Positions 11,365-21,698 of a stretch of DNA of 64,000 nucleotides are shown here, piece after piece. Below the pieces are notes generated by a model that worked only from the letters and a program-made list of their open reading frames with translations, was not told the origin of the DNA and made no database searches. Each line of letters begins with the position of its first letter. Position 1 is the first letter of the stretch. A program made the position numbers and the translations under genes. The stretch spans positions 175,528,920 to 175,592,919 of the forward strand of contig JAVMKO010000002.1 of NCBI GenBank assembly GCA_032164245.1. Direction: 5' to 3'. This DNA comes from Sternotherus odoratus (Eukaryota; Chordata; Testudines; Kinosternidae).

Positions 11365-12570
11365 TAGGCTGACCATATTTCCTTTAGACAAAAACGGGAC
11401 ATTGGGATGGCAAAAACGGGACAGGGTGTGGGGGGGGGGCCATGGCCCCACCTGGGCCCCCCAGCGCCGGGCGGGGGGGAGGCAGAGGGGGGTCGGGGGG
11501 GATGGATGGAGGAATAAGCAGAACAGGGATGGGGGATGAAGAGGATGGAGGGAGAGAGAGAAGGGGGGATGAGGGATGAAGATGATGGAGGGGACGGAGG
11601 GAAAGAAGGCACGAAGGTGAGAAGGGAGAGGATGGATGGATGAGAGAAGAGATGGGGTAGGGAGCAGGGGGGATGGAGGAGGCAAGGGACAGCGAGAAGG
11701 AGGGATGGAGAGAAGGTAGATGGAAGAGGAGGCAGTGGACGGAGGGAGAGAGAGAAGGGAGGAAGGGAGGGATGGAGAAGGGGGATAGAGAGAAGGAAGA
11801 GGGATGGAGAGATAGAGAGAAGGGAGGAAGGAAGGGATGGAGGGATGGAGAAGGGGATAGAGAGAAGGGATGGAGGGAGCGAGAGGAGGCAGCGGACGGA
11901 GGAAGAGAGCAGGGAGGAAGGGAGGGATGGAGAAGGGGGATGGAGAGAAGGGAGGGATGGAGAGAAGGAGGGAAGGAGGAATAGAGAGGAGGAGACGGCA
12001 GCGGGCGGCGGGCTGAAGCCGACGGCGGAGCGGAGCTGTCCGGAGCCGCAGCCGGGGGCCAAGTGCGCCGGCGGCGGCGGGGGGTGGACGTTTTATGACT
12101 CATAACCACATAACTGAATGTATGTGATTATGAGTCATAAAACCCGGCCGGCAGCCCCCCCCACCGGCGCGCTCGGCCCCCGGCTGCGGCTCCGGACAGC
12201 TCCGATCTGCCGTCGGCTTCAGCCCGCTGCCCACTGCCGCCTCCTCCTCTCTATTCCTCCTTCTTCCCTCCATCCCCCTTCTCCATCCCTCCCTTCCTTC
12301 CTGCTCTCTCCCTCCGTCCGCTGCCTCCTCTCCCTACCTAAGGACTAGTATCAGATGTTAAAGTCTCTGATGAGCGCAGTTTGCTCATCGGAGATTTTGA
12401 CATCTGATACTTGTCCTTAGGTAGCAAGATTCTTCACCTAAGATCTTGGGAGTCCTGCACCTGCCCCAAAAACGGGACAAAATTGATATTTTTGACAAAA
12501 AGACGGGACGGTCCAAAAACATGAAAAAAACGGGACTGTCCCATTCAAAACGGGACGTATGGTCAGCCTA
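11365..12570. mobile_element. Complete hAT foldback element with perfect TSD
   Basis: Termini TAGGCTGACCATA at left and TATGGTCAGCCTA at right are perfect inverted repeats. They are bounded by identical 8-bp duplications GCCAGAGC (11357-11364 and 12571-12578). Subterminal AAAACGGGAC motifs recur near both ends. Inside lies a GGATGGAGAGAAGG-type purine-rich tandem block (about 11470-11990). It continues into a GC-rich segment (about 11990-12090) whose inverted copy follows at about 12140-12330 around a short AT-rich spacer, so the middle forms a long hairpin. A second palindrome at 12334-12424 lies beside it. No transposase. Insertion is into the LTR-like block 11126-13457. Confidence 0.88.
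12334..12424. repeat. 91-bp near-perfect palindrome
   Basis: The arms run inward from CTACCTAAGGAC and ATCAGATGTTAAAGTCTCTG to TGATGAGC. They are mirrored by GCTCATCGGAGATTTTGACA, TCTGATAC and GTCCTTAGGTAG, around a 7-nt loop GCAGTTT. The arms are about 42 nt with only a few mismatches. The sequence is unlike the GC-rich hairpin it adjoins, which suggests a separate origin inside the hAT element. Confidence 0.85.
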
Positions 12571-13457
12571 GCCAGAGCTGAGCTGGAGACTAGAGCTAGG
12601 CCAGATCCGGAGGGGCCAGGGAAGCAGCCCAGAGAGACAGACCCTGTGCTGGGAGCAGAGCTGCAGCCCCAAAGCCAGAGCTCAGCCCAGAGAGACAGAC
12701 CTGCCCTGGGAGCAGCTGCAGGAATCAGAGGCAGAGAGGTCAGTGCTGGGGGCAGAGACATAGGGGCTGCCTGCAGAGAAGCCGTGTGCTGGGCGCAGAG
12801 CTGTAACAGCCAGAGGGACCAGAGGGGCTGTTCTGGAGGCAGAGCAGCAGCAGTCGTCGTGCTGAGGCAGCGTGGAGCTGACACAGAGGGTGGAACTGGG
12901 CTGGAGCCGTCCAGAGGCTGGGAGCGGGTGTGGACCCCACCAGAGGAAGTGTCCAAGTCACAGCAACCCTGCAGCACAGCTAAGAAGGAGGCCTGGGCCC
13001 TCCAAGGAACAGACTGAAAACTGTCCTGACACTCCAGAGACATTATGCATAATGCTCCCTGCCACGGGGCAGGATTTCCCTAACTGTTCTATTTCTTCTT
13101 TGTTCATTTTTAAGATAAATTGTTAATTAAATAATTTGCATTTGCTGTAAGTTTTATGTGGGTCAGTGAAGTGTCCAGTGCAGCGGGAGCACCCCGGAGT
13201 GGGGACACCCTAGCCTCTGACCTGGGTAACCACAGCATGGTTTGGGGTTGAGCCCCCCAGAAATCCTGGGCCCAGCCTTGTTGGGGTTACGAGGACTCCA
13301 CCAGACAGGAGAGTGGAAGGGGAGTCCTCAAGGTCAGGAGGCCTCTGGGTAAAGGAAGTGGGAGCGAGGACTCAGATCCTTCCGCTAGCCCATTTCACCG
13401 GGGTAGTACAGAAGCCAGGAGAGTTCCCCACAACAGCGGGACTATTCCCCCGCTTAC

Positions 13458-16400
13458 ATTTGCAGCTGCGCATAATTTAGAGTAGACTGAACTCTACTCT
13501 GTGTTGCACTGGGAACAAGGAGCCTATATCTCGGCTACGACTAAGTTCCTTTTCTAGCCTAATATCTATGAGCAGCACTTCCATTAGCACCTCATCAACA
13601 TGGAAATAACAGTAGGCCCTTTGAATGTAGTCTAGAATAATATGGGGAAATACATGTTTTAGAATCACACACTTAAAAACCACAATTTATACAAAAATAA
13701 AATTTATAATCAGACAGGCTGGACCCTATCCTTCAGGGACTCTGTGTTCAGTGGCAATATTTAACCTTTTGAAGATAGCCTCACAAACAGACTATTTTAA
13801 TGTTTTTATTGACTATGGAATACAGAAAGGAAAAGGAAAAAATACTTGGTAATTTTTAATGGACTTTTGTAATCTTAAAATATGGCAAACGATTAACATG
13901 AATTTTGGGGAAATGGTAAATAACATTTCAGGAAAAGATTTTCAGGTGTGAAACTTCTTTGGTTTGGTTTTTCATCCTTGAATTTAGATTAATTAATTAA
14001 GAAATATCCTCTTCAATTTGTGGTATGCAAAGCAATAGACAGTGCCTGCAATTGATGAATTGCCTAAGCATAAATTCATAAAACTGACCCAAGCTACAGA
14101 GCTTTTGTAAGCGTTTGGCTTTAAAATTACTGAATATGCTACTACATCTTGTAACACAATACTGTAAAGTCTGTTCCTTTTATTGTTCTGTGAAGTTATG
14201 AGTTCAAAATTTGTGCTTTTGTTGCAGCAATTTTTACCTCAAACACTCCTAAGAGCAGGCAGTTCCTGTGTTCTCTTTTAGGTTTTTAGAATCCTCTTCT
14301 CAAAGTCAATTAGGAGATTTGTCATTGCTTTCAAAGGAAGAAGGATTGAACTCCTGAATGCATGGTTTAACAGGTAAACAATAGACTAGATTACAGATTT
14401 TTTTTAATCGTATTTATTGCTAATGTTGAGGCTAAGATTTTTTTATTTTTTTTTAAAAGGACCTAAGTTGTGGCCACAAAATATGCAGACTCATACACTC
14501 CTTGTAATTGTATGTGCAAACATACTTTTTTTACATGCAATTTTCCTGTTGTGCTTGCAGATTCATTTGTTCATTCCTATGTTTTGCAGGTGCAGTTTAG
14601 GTATCCAATGGGGGGAAATAGACAATACATTGCCAGACTTTAAACAGTTAATTAGTATTTTAACATTTCAAAACCATTCCACAGCACTTCCAAGGCAAAA
14701 TGAAAATGTACAGTTGTTTAGATTGGAAGAGCACACCTAGTTATGTCATAAGCTTTGTTTGAGCTAAAGATATTTGGTGTCATTCTTGCCAAACTTCAAA
14801 TCCCTGATAGACTTCATACTTCCTGGGGGGTGGAGGGGCGTGGGAGTCTCTGTGCAAGCACAGTGGATCCTATGTTTTCCCTGAAACTTTTACTAAGCTC
14901 TCCATTCTAGGAGTGGTAGGGGTCATGGAGTGACAAAGAATTCCCACCCCATAGAAATGTGCTTTTGTCACAAGACTGCAAAAAACTATCAGTCTGAAAA
15001 GCGGAAAATGGGAATGAAACCAGGTGTCAAGTACAGCAAAAATGTACATGACTCACCCCAGTTCACCAGCACAGATATCCGTACACTGGAGGGATTCACT
15101 CTGGGAGAGGAGAGCTGCCTGGTTCCATCAGCTATTCCTCTAGGTGCCCTCACTTGGCCCAGCTCCAACCATTTTTGCAATGGCACTGGCCAGCCACGAC
15201 AAAAATGGACAAAGTTATCCTGAATTTTCAAGTAGTACCAGAAAATACTGATGTTTCACCAGATTGAAGGGGGCGGGAGGAAAAGGCCACTGTTCTTAGT
15301 AGGATAACTCCTATGGATTTTAGAGACAATGACAAATCCTTTGGCCCTACCAGTGCTACCACCTCTGCAATAAGGAGTTTGCTGCAGCTTAATCAAATCT
15401 TTAAGGAACTCACGCCACCCCATTACAGTTACCCAATCCCAGCCTGCCTAGAGATGGTGTTGGACTCCACCCTAACTCTGAGCTAGAAGGGACGTTTGAG
15501 ATCCATTGAGAACACAGAGAGCCCCATCCCAGCTTAGTGGAAGAAAAGAGTAGGTTCCCAAATAACTGACAGTCTAGGCAAGACTTCTGTCAGTTGACAT
15601 CTGAAGCAGAACAAAGTATAGGCAAAAGTAACCCCTTCACCTATACTGATTGGGGTTACTACTGCCCTAACATGGCAGTTACCATGGCTGCCATAACCTG
15701 ATAAGGGAGGAATCAAAACGTATAGAGGACTACTGCTTGAGAGAACGGGTGTTCACTTCTTCACCCCCATCACTCTACAAATCCCAATGGATCCCTTTCA
15801 CCAGGTCCCAATGCCCTCAATATTGGCAGAGCTGATACACACCATGATGGGGGGCTGTTGTACCTTTCATTATTGTGTGAAGCAAAGTCAGGTTGTTGTC
15901 TTATGTTTGCTCTCATCTATTTTCAAATCTGTCCTTTTCCCAATACTACTGTAAAATATAGAGCTATTAAAATTACTGGGCAAAAATTAAACCAGGAGCC
16001 TCCATTTAGGGTTCATAATCAGTACATAACTGAAGAACCATCTATTGTACCAGCTATTATAATACACATGTTTTAGTCCCACAGGAAACTGATTTAACAG
16101 TGTGGAAGTGAGAGAGAGAAGGAAGAATGATTCATTACCTTAGTTGAGCTTTCCTGAAATCCTTTTTTGTTCTACATTGACCTTAAGGTAACATATCAGT
16201 AGTTTGTCCTCTGTACTAGCCCAGCATGTCCTTTTTAAGTATTACAATAGAATTCCCATTATCAATATAGACAGGTGTTTAAAATGTCTATGCTGGTTGC
16301 AAGTCAACAAGATCATCTTTTACATATTCTCTTGGGCAAAAGTGAGTGAAAAGGTAATAGCATTTCATTCCAGTGAACAAGCTATACAGTTTGAGTTCTG

Positions 16401-16507
16401 GTGTTCTCTCATCAGGTCATTTGTGCTAGTCCAGCACAATGTACTGTAATTGTTCATTGTTAATTCATTTTATTTTTGAAGTTGCCAAGATGATAGAAAA
16501 TATAAAA
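13458..16507. other. Intron 1, nothing recognised
   Basis: Three kilobases of mostly AT-rich sequence. Short open frames (for example 14417-14740 and 14930-15223) have no recognisable domain. No transposon termini, tandem array or RNA structure was identified. Confidence 0.5.
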
Positions 16508-16799
16508 TCTATATATATAAAAGTCAAGTGGTGTATGTATGTGTGTATGTATGTATGTATGTACGTATGACTGCGCACTCCTCCCGCACCGTTTGAGCCA
16601 GAGACTTGAAATTTGGTACAGTGAGGGGTCTTGGGGTCTAGATGCTGGTAAGGGTCGAAAAATTTTCGGATCTCACCTCTGACGCCCCCCAGGGGTGAAA
16701 GTCTTTCAGGGCCAATCACATCGGCTGGGCGGTTAGGTGGTGATGATGTCATAATACCCCCCTCCAACAGACACCTCACTCGCTCAGCTCACCCCTCCC

Positions 16800-17165
16800 T
16801 CCTCCAACGGAACCCCGGAGATCCCTCAGTTCTCTGCCCCTCCCCCCTCCCAACGGAACCCCGGAGATCCCTCCATTCTCTGCCCCTCCCCCCTCCCAAC
16901 GGAACCCCGGAGATCCCTCAGTTCTCTGCCCTTCCCCCCTCCCAACGGAACCCCGGAGATCCCTCAGTTCTCTGCCCCTCCCCCCTCCCAACAGAACCCC
17001 AGAGATCCCTCAGTTCTCTGCCCCTCCCCCCTCCCAACGGAACCCCGGAGATCCCTCAGTTCTCTACCCCTCCCCCCTCCCAACGGAACCCCGGAGATCC
17101 CTCCGTTCTCTGCCCCTCCCCCCTCCCAACGGAACCCCGGAGAGCCCTCAGTTCTCTGCCCCTCC
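16800..17165. repeat. 46-bp minisatellite in the Helitron, about 8 copies
   Basis: The unit GGAACCCCGGAGATCCCTCA then GTTCTCTGCCCCTCCCCCCT and CCCAAC repeats about eight times with few substitutions (CAG/CCATT variants). Open frames on the minus strand here are repeat artefacts. Confidence 0.92.
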
Positions 17166-17271
17166 CACCTCAACCCCGGACTCCATCAGCTCTGTGCCCC
17201 CCCCCCCACCTGCGAAGGTCCCCGGAATCCCTCGGCTCTGGGCCCCCTCCCCGCCTGCGACGGATCTGAGT

Positions 17272-18450
17272 TGGGTTTGGTGGGACGGTAAGTGAGGTGG
17301 GGGTGTCGGGTTCGGTCGGGGGGGTGAGGTGGGGGTGTTGGGGTTGGTCAGGGGGTGTTGCGGTTGGTGGGGGGGTGAGGTGGGGGTGTTGGGTTTGCTT
17401 GGGGGGGTGAGGTGGGGGTGTCGGGTTTGGTCGGGGGGTAAGTGAGCCGGGGGGGTGTCGGGGTTGGTCGGGGGGGGGGGGAAGGTGTTGGGGTGGGTGC
17501 CCAGACCAAACCCGACACCCCCCCCCCGGCTCACTTACCCCCCGACCAAACCCGACACCGCCACCTCACCCCCCCCACACCAATCGCAACACCCCCAGAC
17601 CAAACCTGACACCCCCCGGCTCACTTACCCCCCGACCGAACCTGACACCCCACCTCACCCCCCCCACACCAATCGCAACACCCCCAGACCAAACCTGACA
17701 CCCCCCGGCTCACTTACCCCCCGACCGAACCCGACACCCCCACCTCACCCCCCCAAGCAAACCCGACACCCCCACCTCACCCCCCCACCAACCACAACAC
17801 CCCCTGACCAACCCCAACACCCACACCTCACCCCTCACCCACCACGACACCTTCCCACCCCCCCAGACCAAACCCGACACCCCCCCGGCTCACTTACCCC
17901 CGACCAAACCCGACACCCCTACCTCATCCCCCCAAGCAAACCTGACACCCCCACCTCAACCCCCCACCAACCGCAACACCCCCTGACCAACCGCAACACT
18001 CACCCCTCACCCACCCCAACACCTTCCCACCCCCCCCCCCCAGACCAAACCCTACACCCCCCGGCTCACTTACCCCCCGACCAAACCCGACAACCCCACC
18101 TGACCCCCCCAAGCAAACCCAACACCCCCACCTGACCCCCCCGACCAAACCCGACACCCCCCCCCCCCCCCGGCTCACGGTGCACTGTGTAGCACACAGA
18201 TTATTAAATACACTGTTCGGTCGGGGGGTGAGGTGGGGGTGTCAGGTTTGCTCAGGGAGTGAGGTGGGGGTGTCGGGTTTGGTTGGGGGGTGAGGTGGGG
18301 GTGTTGGGTTTGTTTTGGGGGGTCAGGTGGTGTTGTCGGGTTTGGTCGGGGGGTAAGTGAGCCGGGGGGTCTTGGGGTTGGTCGGGGGGGTGGGAAGATG
18401 TCAGGGTGGGTGAAGGGTGGGTGTTGGGGTTGGTCAGGGGGTGTCAACTG
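17272..18450. repeat. ~30-bp G/C minisatellite with two strand flips and repeated GTAAGTGA
   Basis: The block consists of units like GGTCGGGGGGTGAGGTGGGG followed by GTGTCGGGTT. They are G-rich on the plus strand at 17272-17500, inverted (C-rich) at 17505-18178, then G-rich again at 18215-18450 after a short AT-richer spacer. Some units carry GGTAAGTGAG. It occurs on the plus strand at 17288, 17438 and 18353, and on the minus strand at 17531, 17631, 17710, 17890 and 18066 (plus-strand start coordinates). The minus strand is the ITGB8 sense strand. Quadruplex-forming runs are dense. Confidence 0.9.
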
Positions 18451-18504
18451 TCTGCCCCCTCCCCACCTCCGACTGACCCGAGCAACGCCGGGCACTTATG
18501 CTAG

Positions 18505-20873
18505 TAATGTATAAAAGGAACAAATGAAAAATTACAGCAACTAAAAGAAAACACTAACCATTCTTATGGAAAACAAACATAAAAACAAAAATATTTCTGT
18601 CTCATAGCACATCTTCCATATGTCCATAGTAGAGTACAGTACTTATATATTTTACTGATTTACTAGAATCAGGCAGAACACACATATTATCCTGATGGAC
18701 ATCAGCAGGCAATGCAGTGGGCTAGATTCAAAGATGTTGTAGGAGAGAGGATCTTGTTCTTAAGGCACTAGATGTGCTTAATTCCTGGCTCGGTCACAGA
18801 TTTCCTATGCAAATCGCAGTCTGAGTTCCCCATGTAATACCTTGCCTACCTAAGGAAGTGGGAGGCAGTACTGGAAGGTGCTCAGTTACAACAGTGATAG
18901 AAAAGAAAGAGAAATACAACTAAATAGGTGTGATTCAGAGTATTTTACATATGGAGTCCAAAGGCTTTAAATTAAAATAAATACTTCAAAATGTACAATT
19001 TCCTGTTCTTTGCTTTTCTGTTAACTCTGCTCTTTCAACACCTCAACATACAACTTCTATTCGCCTTTTAACTTGTCCCATAGTGCATGTACGTATATAC
19101 ACAATTTATCGCAGAAGTGAGATGTGCTATATATCACTTATCAGTAATTAGTGGATCTTTCAGCATAAAGAAAGCTGTAGCAACCAAGTTAAAAAATTGG
19201 GTTTATTAAAAACTCATTCTGTATTTTCACACCAGGGTCCCAGATTTGATTGCTAATTCTGATCTTTACCAAAAACAAATAGCTGCTGGCAGCCTTCATC
19301 TCCTGAGGATACAGATATCTAAGTCATTCAACAGTGATCCCCTCAGCCAATTAAGCAACAATTCTGTTGTGTATAGGAAGATAGAGACCGCACATGGATT
19401 TCTGAAGGGAAATCAGTCAAATGGCTGGAAGCAAGGTGGCCATGACATGAGGTTTTGAGGACAAAATATATAGCAAAAGGAGGAGCAAATGGAGGATCCT
19501 CACAACTTGGACAGAGATATGGAGGATCTTCAGCGATGGGGGGAATGTTAAGAGGAGATTCCTCCTCATGAACAGAAAATGGAACATAATTATTTTAATT
19601 ACACTAGCACTAAAGCATAACATGCAGCTATACTTATATAAAAGGTACAAAAGCAATATGCCAAAAACTTTGGGTATTTTAAAGCTTTGAGTCCAATCCT
19701 GCAAGGCAATGAGCATACTGAACTCCCAAAGAAAGCAAGGGGAATAAAAAGTACTTTGAAAAATCTAACTCCTAGAAGTAACACCCTATTGCCTGCAGCA
19801 AGGGCATATTCCTTACCTGAGCCACTAATTAAAGAAAATTAAAGGAGGGGGGAAATGCATAGTCTCCAGATTTTTTCAATAGTTATAAATTATTCTTACT
19901 CATTGCTGTTGCCTATTACTAGGAACAACAGGCAGAAATTACTTCAGACCCATAACAATGAAGCAATGGAAAATGCAGAAACATATGAAGAGAATGCTCA
20001 GTTTTCAACTTTGCAAATACTTGAACTTAGGGGAACACAGAAGTTGTTTCTTGGCAGCTTGCTGGTGCTGTAAATTCCTATCCTCCTGAAACACTTACAT
20101 TTTGCTCAAGGGGTTATTCTTATTCTGCCACCAGAACAAGAGAGAATCCTGAATGGCTGGCAAGGCGTTTACTTTTCTTCCCGAAAGGTTCCATTACAAT
20201 GGACAGTACACTAATTCATTAGAGCTGTTCTTCCCTCTCAAAAGACTGCACAAAATAGCCAAGTCCATTTATATTAACAATCAACTTCAATACTGAACTG
20301 CCAGAAATAGAATGATTTTAATTAATAACATTCAAGCGGTTTAGAACAGAATAATAAGGCATATTCTATTTTGTTCATCATAACTTATCCCTGTTCTAAG
20401 CAGATGGGAAGGAGGCATGGAGTTTTTTAATTAGGCTGGAGAGAAAGCAGAAGTTAGGACAAGAGCTTTGACTTTAGAGTTTGCTAGGAAGGGAGATACA
20501 GAATTTAGAATGGAGACTCTTGGATGCTAGAAGTTTGGTAAGAGTCAAGTTAAAAAAATCATGTTGCCCTCCAGTATTTTATTTTCAAAGCACTAGGCTT
20601 GATAAGTCAGCTTTACATCAAACCGCCTTGACTACCAGTCTCCAGTACAAGCACAAGGTATTTTCCAAACATTGGGCTTCTGATTTTAGGTTTTAACCAA
20701 AAAACACTGATAAAAAAACTGATAAAGCACCCTCAAAATAAATAATCCACACTGAAACCGGTGTTTATCCAATAAACAGAAATATATCAGAAATAATTGC
20801 TTGGGCTGTGCTGATATCACCCCTTTCCAGTGCACTTTGTTTATTCAGGAGCTACCTAGGCTCCCTGGCTTTC
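18505..20873. other. Intron 1, nothing recognised
   Basis: AT-rich sequence without tandem repeats, transposon ends or credible open frames. Frames at 19246-19458 and 19417-19784 are short and lack any domain. Confidence 0.5.
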
Positions 20874-20881
20874 ATCTAAGG

Positions 20882-21049
20882 CAGGGTTTCTCAAACTGGG
20901 GGTCGCGAGCTCCTGCCGCCGCAACTCGCGGCAGGGACTGGGGGCCGGGGCGCAGCCGGCAGCCTGCCCACGGCGGGGACTGGAGGGGTCGTGCCGTGCC
21001 GACGGAGCAGGAAAAGGGGTCGCGGTCTCAAAAACTTTGAGAACCGCTG
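20882..21049. mobile_element. Short hAT-type MITE, TTCTCAAACT family
   Basis: The left end CAGGGTTTCTCAAACTGGGG and right end CTTTGAGAACCGCTG are inverted repeats enclosing about 130 bp of GC-rich sequence. The 'gggtcgcg' phrases next to each end match the style of the element at 21125-21412. No target duplication could be matched, so the hAT call is by terminal similarity. Confidence 0.6.
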
Positions 21050-21124
21050 AAAGGGCTTGTCTACACAGAGAATGTCATTTCCAAAGCACACTAACCTGTC
21101 ATACATAAATTCATCCCAGTAGAC

Positions 21125-21412
21125 CAGCGGTTCTCAAACTGAGGGTCACGACCCCTCTGGGGGTTGCGGTGCAATTCCAGGGGGGTCTCGAGCTCCCGTT
21201 GCATTCGGCGGCATTTCGGCAGATGCTCCGAATGCGGGAGTGTGTCCACCGCTTTCGGCAGCATTTAGGTGGACACAGAGAAACACTGGGTATCCGCCAA
21301 AATGCCGCCAAAACCGAAAGAGTTCAATTCGTCGCCAATTCGGCGGACATACAAGGGGCGGCAGAGGCACAACGAAAAGGGGTCTCGAACTTAAGAAGTT
21401 TGAGAACCCCTG
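21125..21412. mobile_element. hAT MITE, TTCTCAAACT family, with TSD
   Basis: The ends CAGCGGTTCTCAAACTGAGG and AGTTTGAGAACCCCTG are inverted repeats. The flanks CAGTAGAC (21117-21124) and CTGTAGAC (21413-21420) match at 7 of 8 positions, giving a hAT-type duplication. The interior contains repeated CGGCAGCATTT/CGGCGGCATTTCGG phrases, partly inverted. It has no transposase. Confidence 0.75.
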
Positions 21413-21454
21413 CTGTAGACCTTGCTGGTACACACTAAAGGTTCCTAGTGTGCT

Positions 21455-21698
21455 TTGACATAATGTGACAGGTTCAAGAATAGCAGCCGTGTTAGTCTGT
21501 ATCCGTAAAGAAAGCGAGGAATACTTGTAGCACCTTAGAGACTAACTAGTTTATTTCAGCATAAGCTTTCGTGAGCTATAGCTCACTTTGTAGGATGCAT
21601 CCGACGAAGTGAGCTATAGCTCACGAAAGCTTATGCTGAAATAAACTAGTTAGTCTCTAAGGTGCTACAAGTATTCCTCGCTTTCTTGACATAATGTG
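21455..21698. mobile_element. Foldback element with 13-bp target duplication, copy 1
   Basis: A 13-bp direct repeat TTGACATAATGTG occurs at 21455-21467 and 21686-21698. Between them, arm 21508-21587 is the perfect inverted copy of 21609-21688 over about 79 bp, around a 21-nt spacer. The left side has an extra ~40-nt head (GCAGCCGTGTTAGTCTGTAT) missing from the right arm. The arm sequence (GCACCTTAGAGACTAACTAG ... GCATAAGCTTTCGTGAGC) is an interspersed motif I know from reptile genomes but cannot name with certainty. The duplication is longer than hAT (8) or mariner (2) insertions make. Confidence 0.8.

Larger units (their letters stand above)
11126..13457. repeat. LTR-like repeat block, interrupted by a hAT element
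   Basis: With the hAT insertion at 11365-12570 removed, about 1.1 kb remains. It begins TGTTAGCCCC and ends CCGCTTACA, so it has TG...CA termini. It contains a degenerate purine-rich series of AGAGACAGAC, GGGAGCAGAGC and GGGGCCAG phrases. I recognise the style as a common turtle interspersed repeat, possibly an LTR, but found no matching flanking target duplication or internal viral gene. Class and ends are uncertain. Confidence 0.35.
16508..18504 (+). mobile_element. Non-autonomous Helitron
   Basis: The element begins TCTATATATATAAAAGTCAA directly after an A (16507) and ends CTAG directly before a T (18505). That fits Helitron 5'-TC, 3'-CTRR ends inserted between A and T. A hairpin CCCG-AGCAACGC-CGGG (18477-18492) sits 8 nt before the CTAG, the usual Helitron 3' stem-loop. 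The phrase GAGCAACGCCGGG is familiar from vertebrate Helitron 3' ends. A (TGTA)n run lies near 16535-16567. No Rep/helicase gene is present; the interior is the two minisatellites listed next. Confidence 0.85.

Noticed and set aside
11290..12109. Ser/Pro/Leu-rich and Glu/Gly/Arg-rich frames of up to 241 codons
   Set aside because: They follow a GGATGGAGAGAAGG-type tandem block inside a hAT element with perfect TSDs.
16776..18514. Pro/Thr-rich and Gly/Val-rich frames, up to 226 codons
   Set aside because: Products of the Helitron minisatellites; the frame follows the repeat and flips with the strand.
20882..21049. Target duplication for the first TTCTCAAACT-family MITE
   Set aside because: The 8-bp flanks ATCTAAGG and AAAGGGCT do not match; only the second copy (21125-21412) has a credible duplication.
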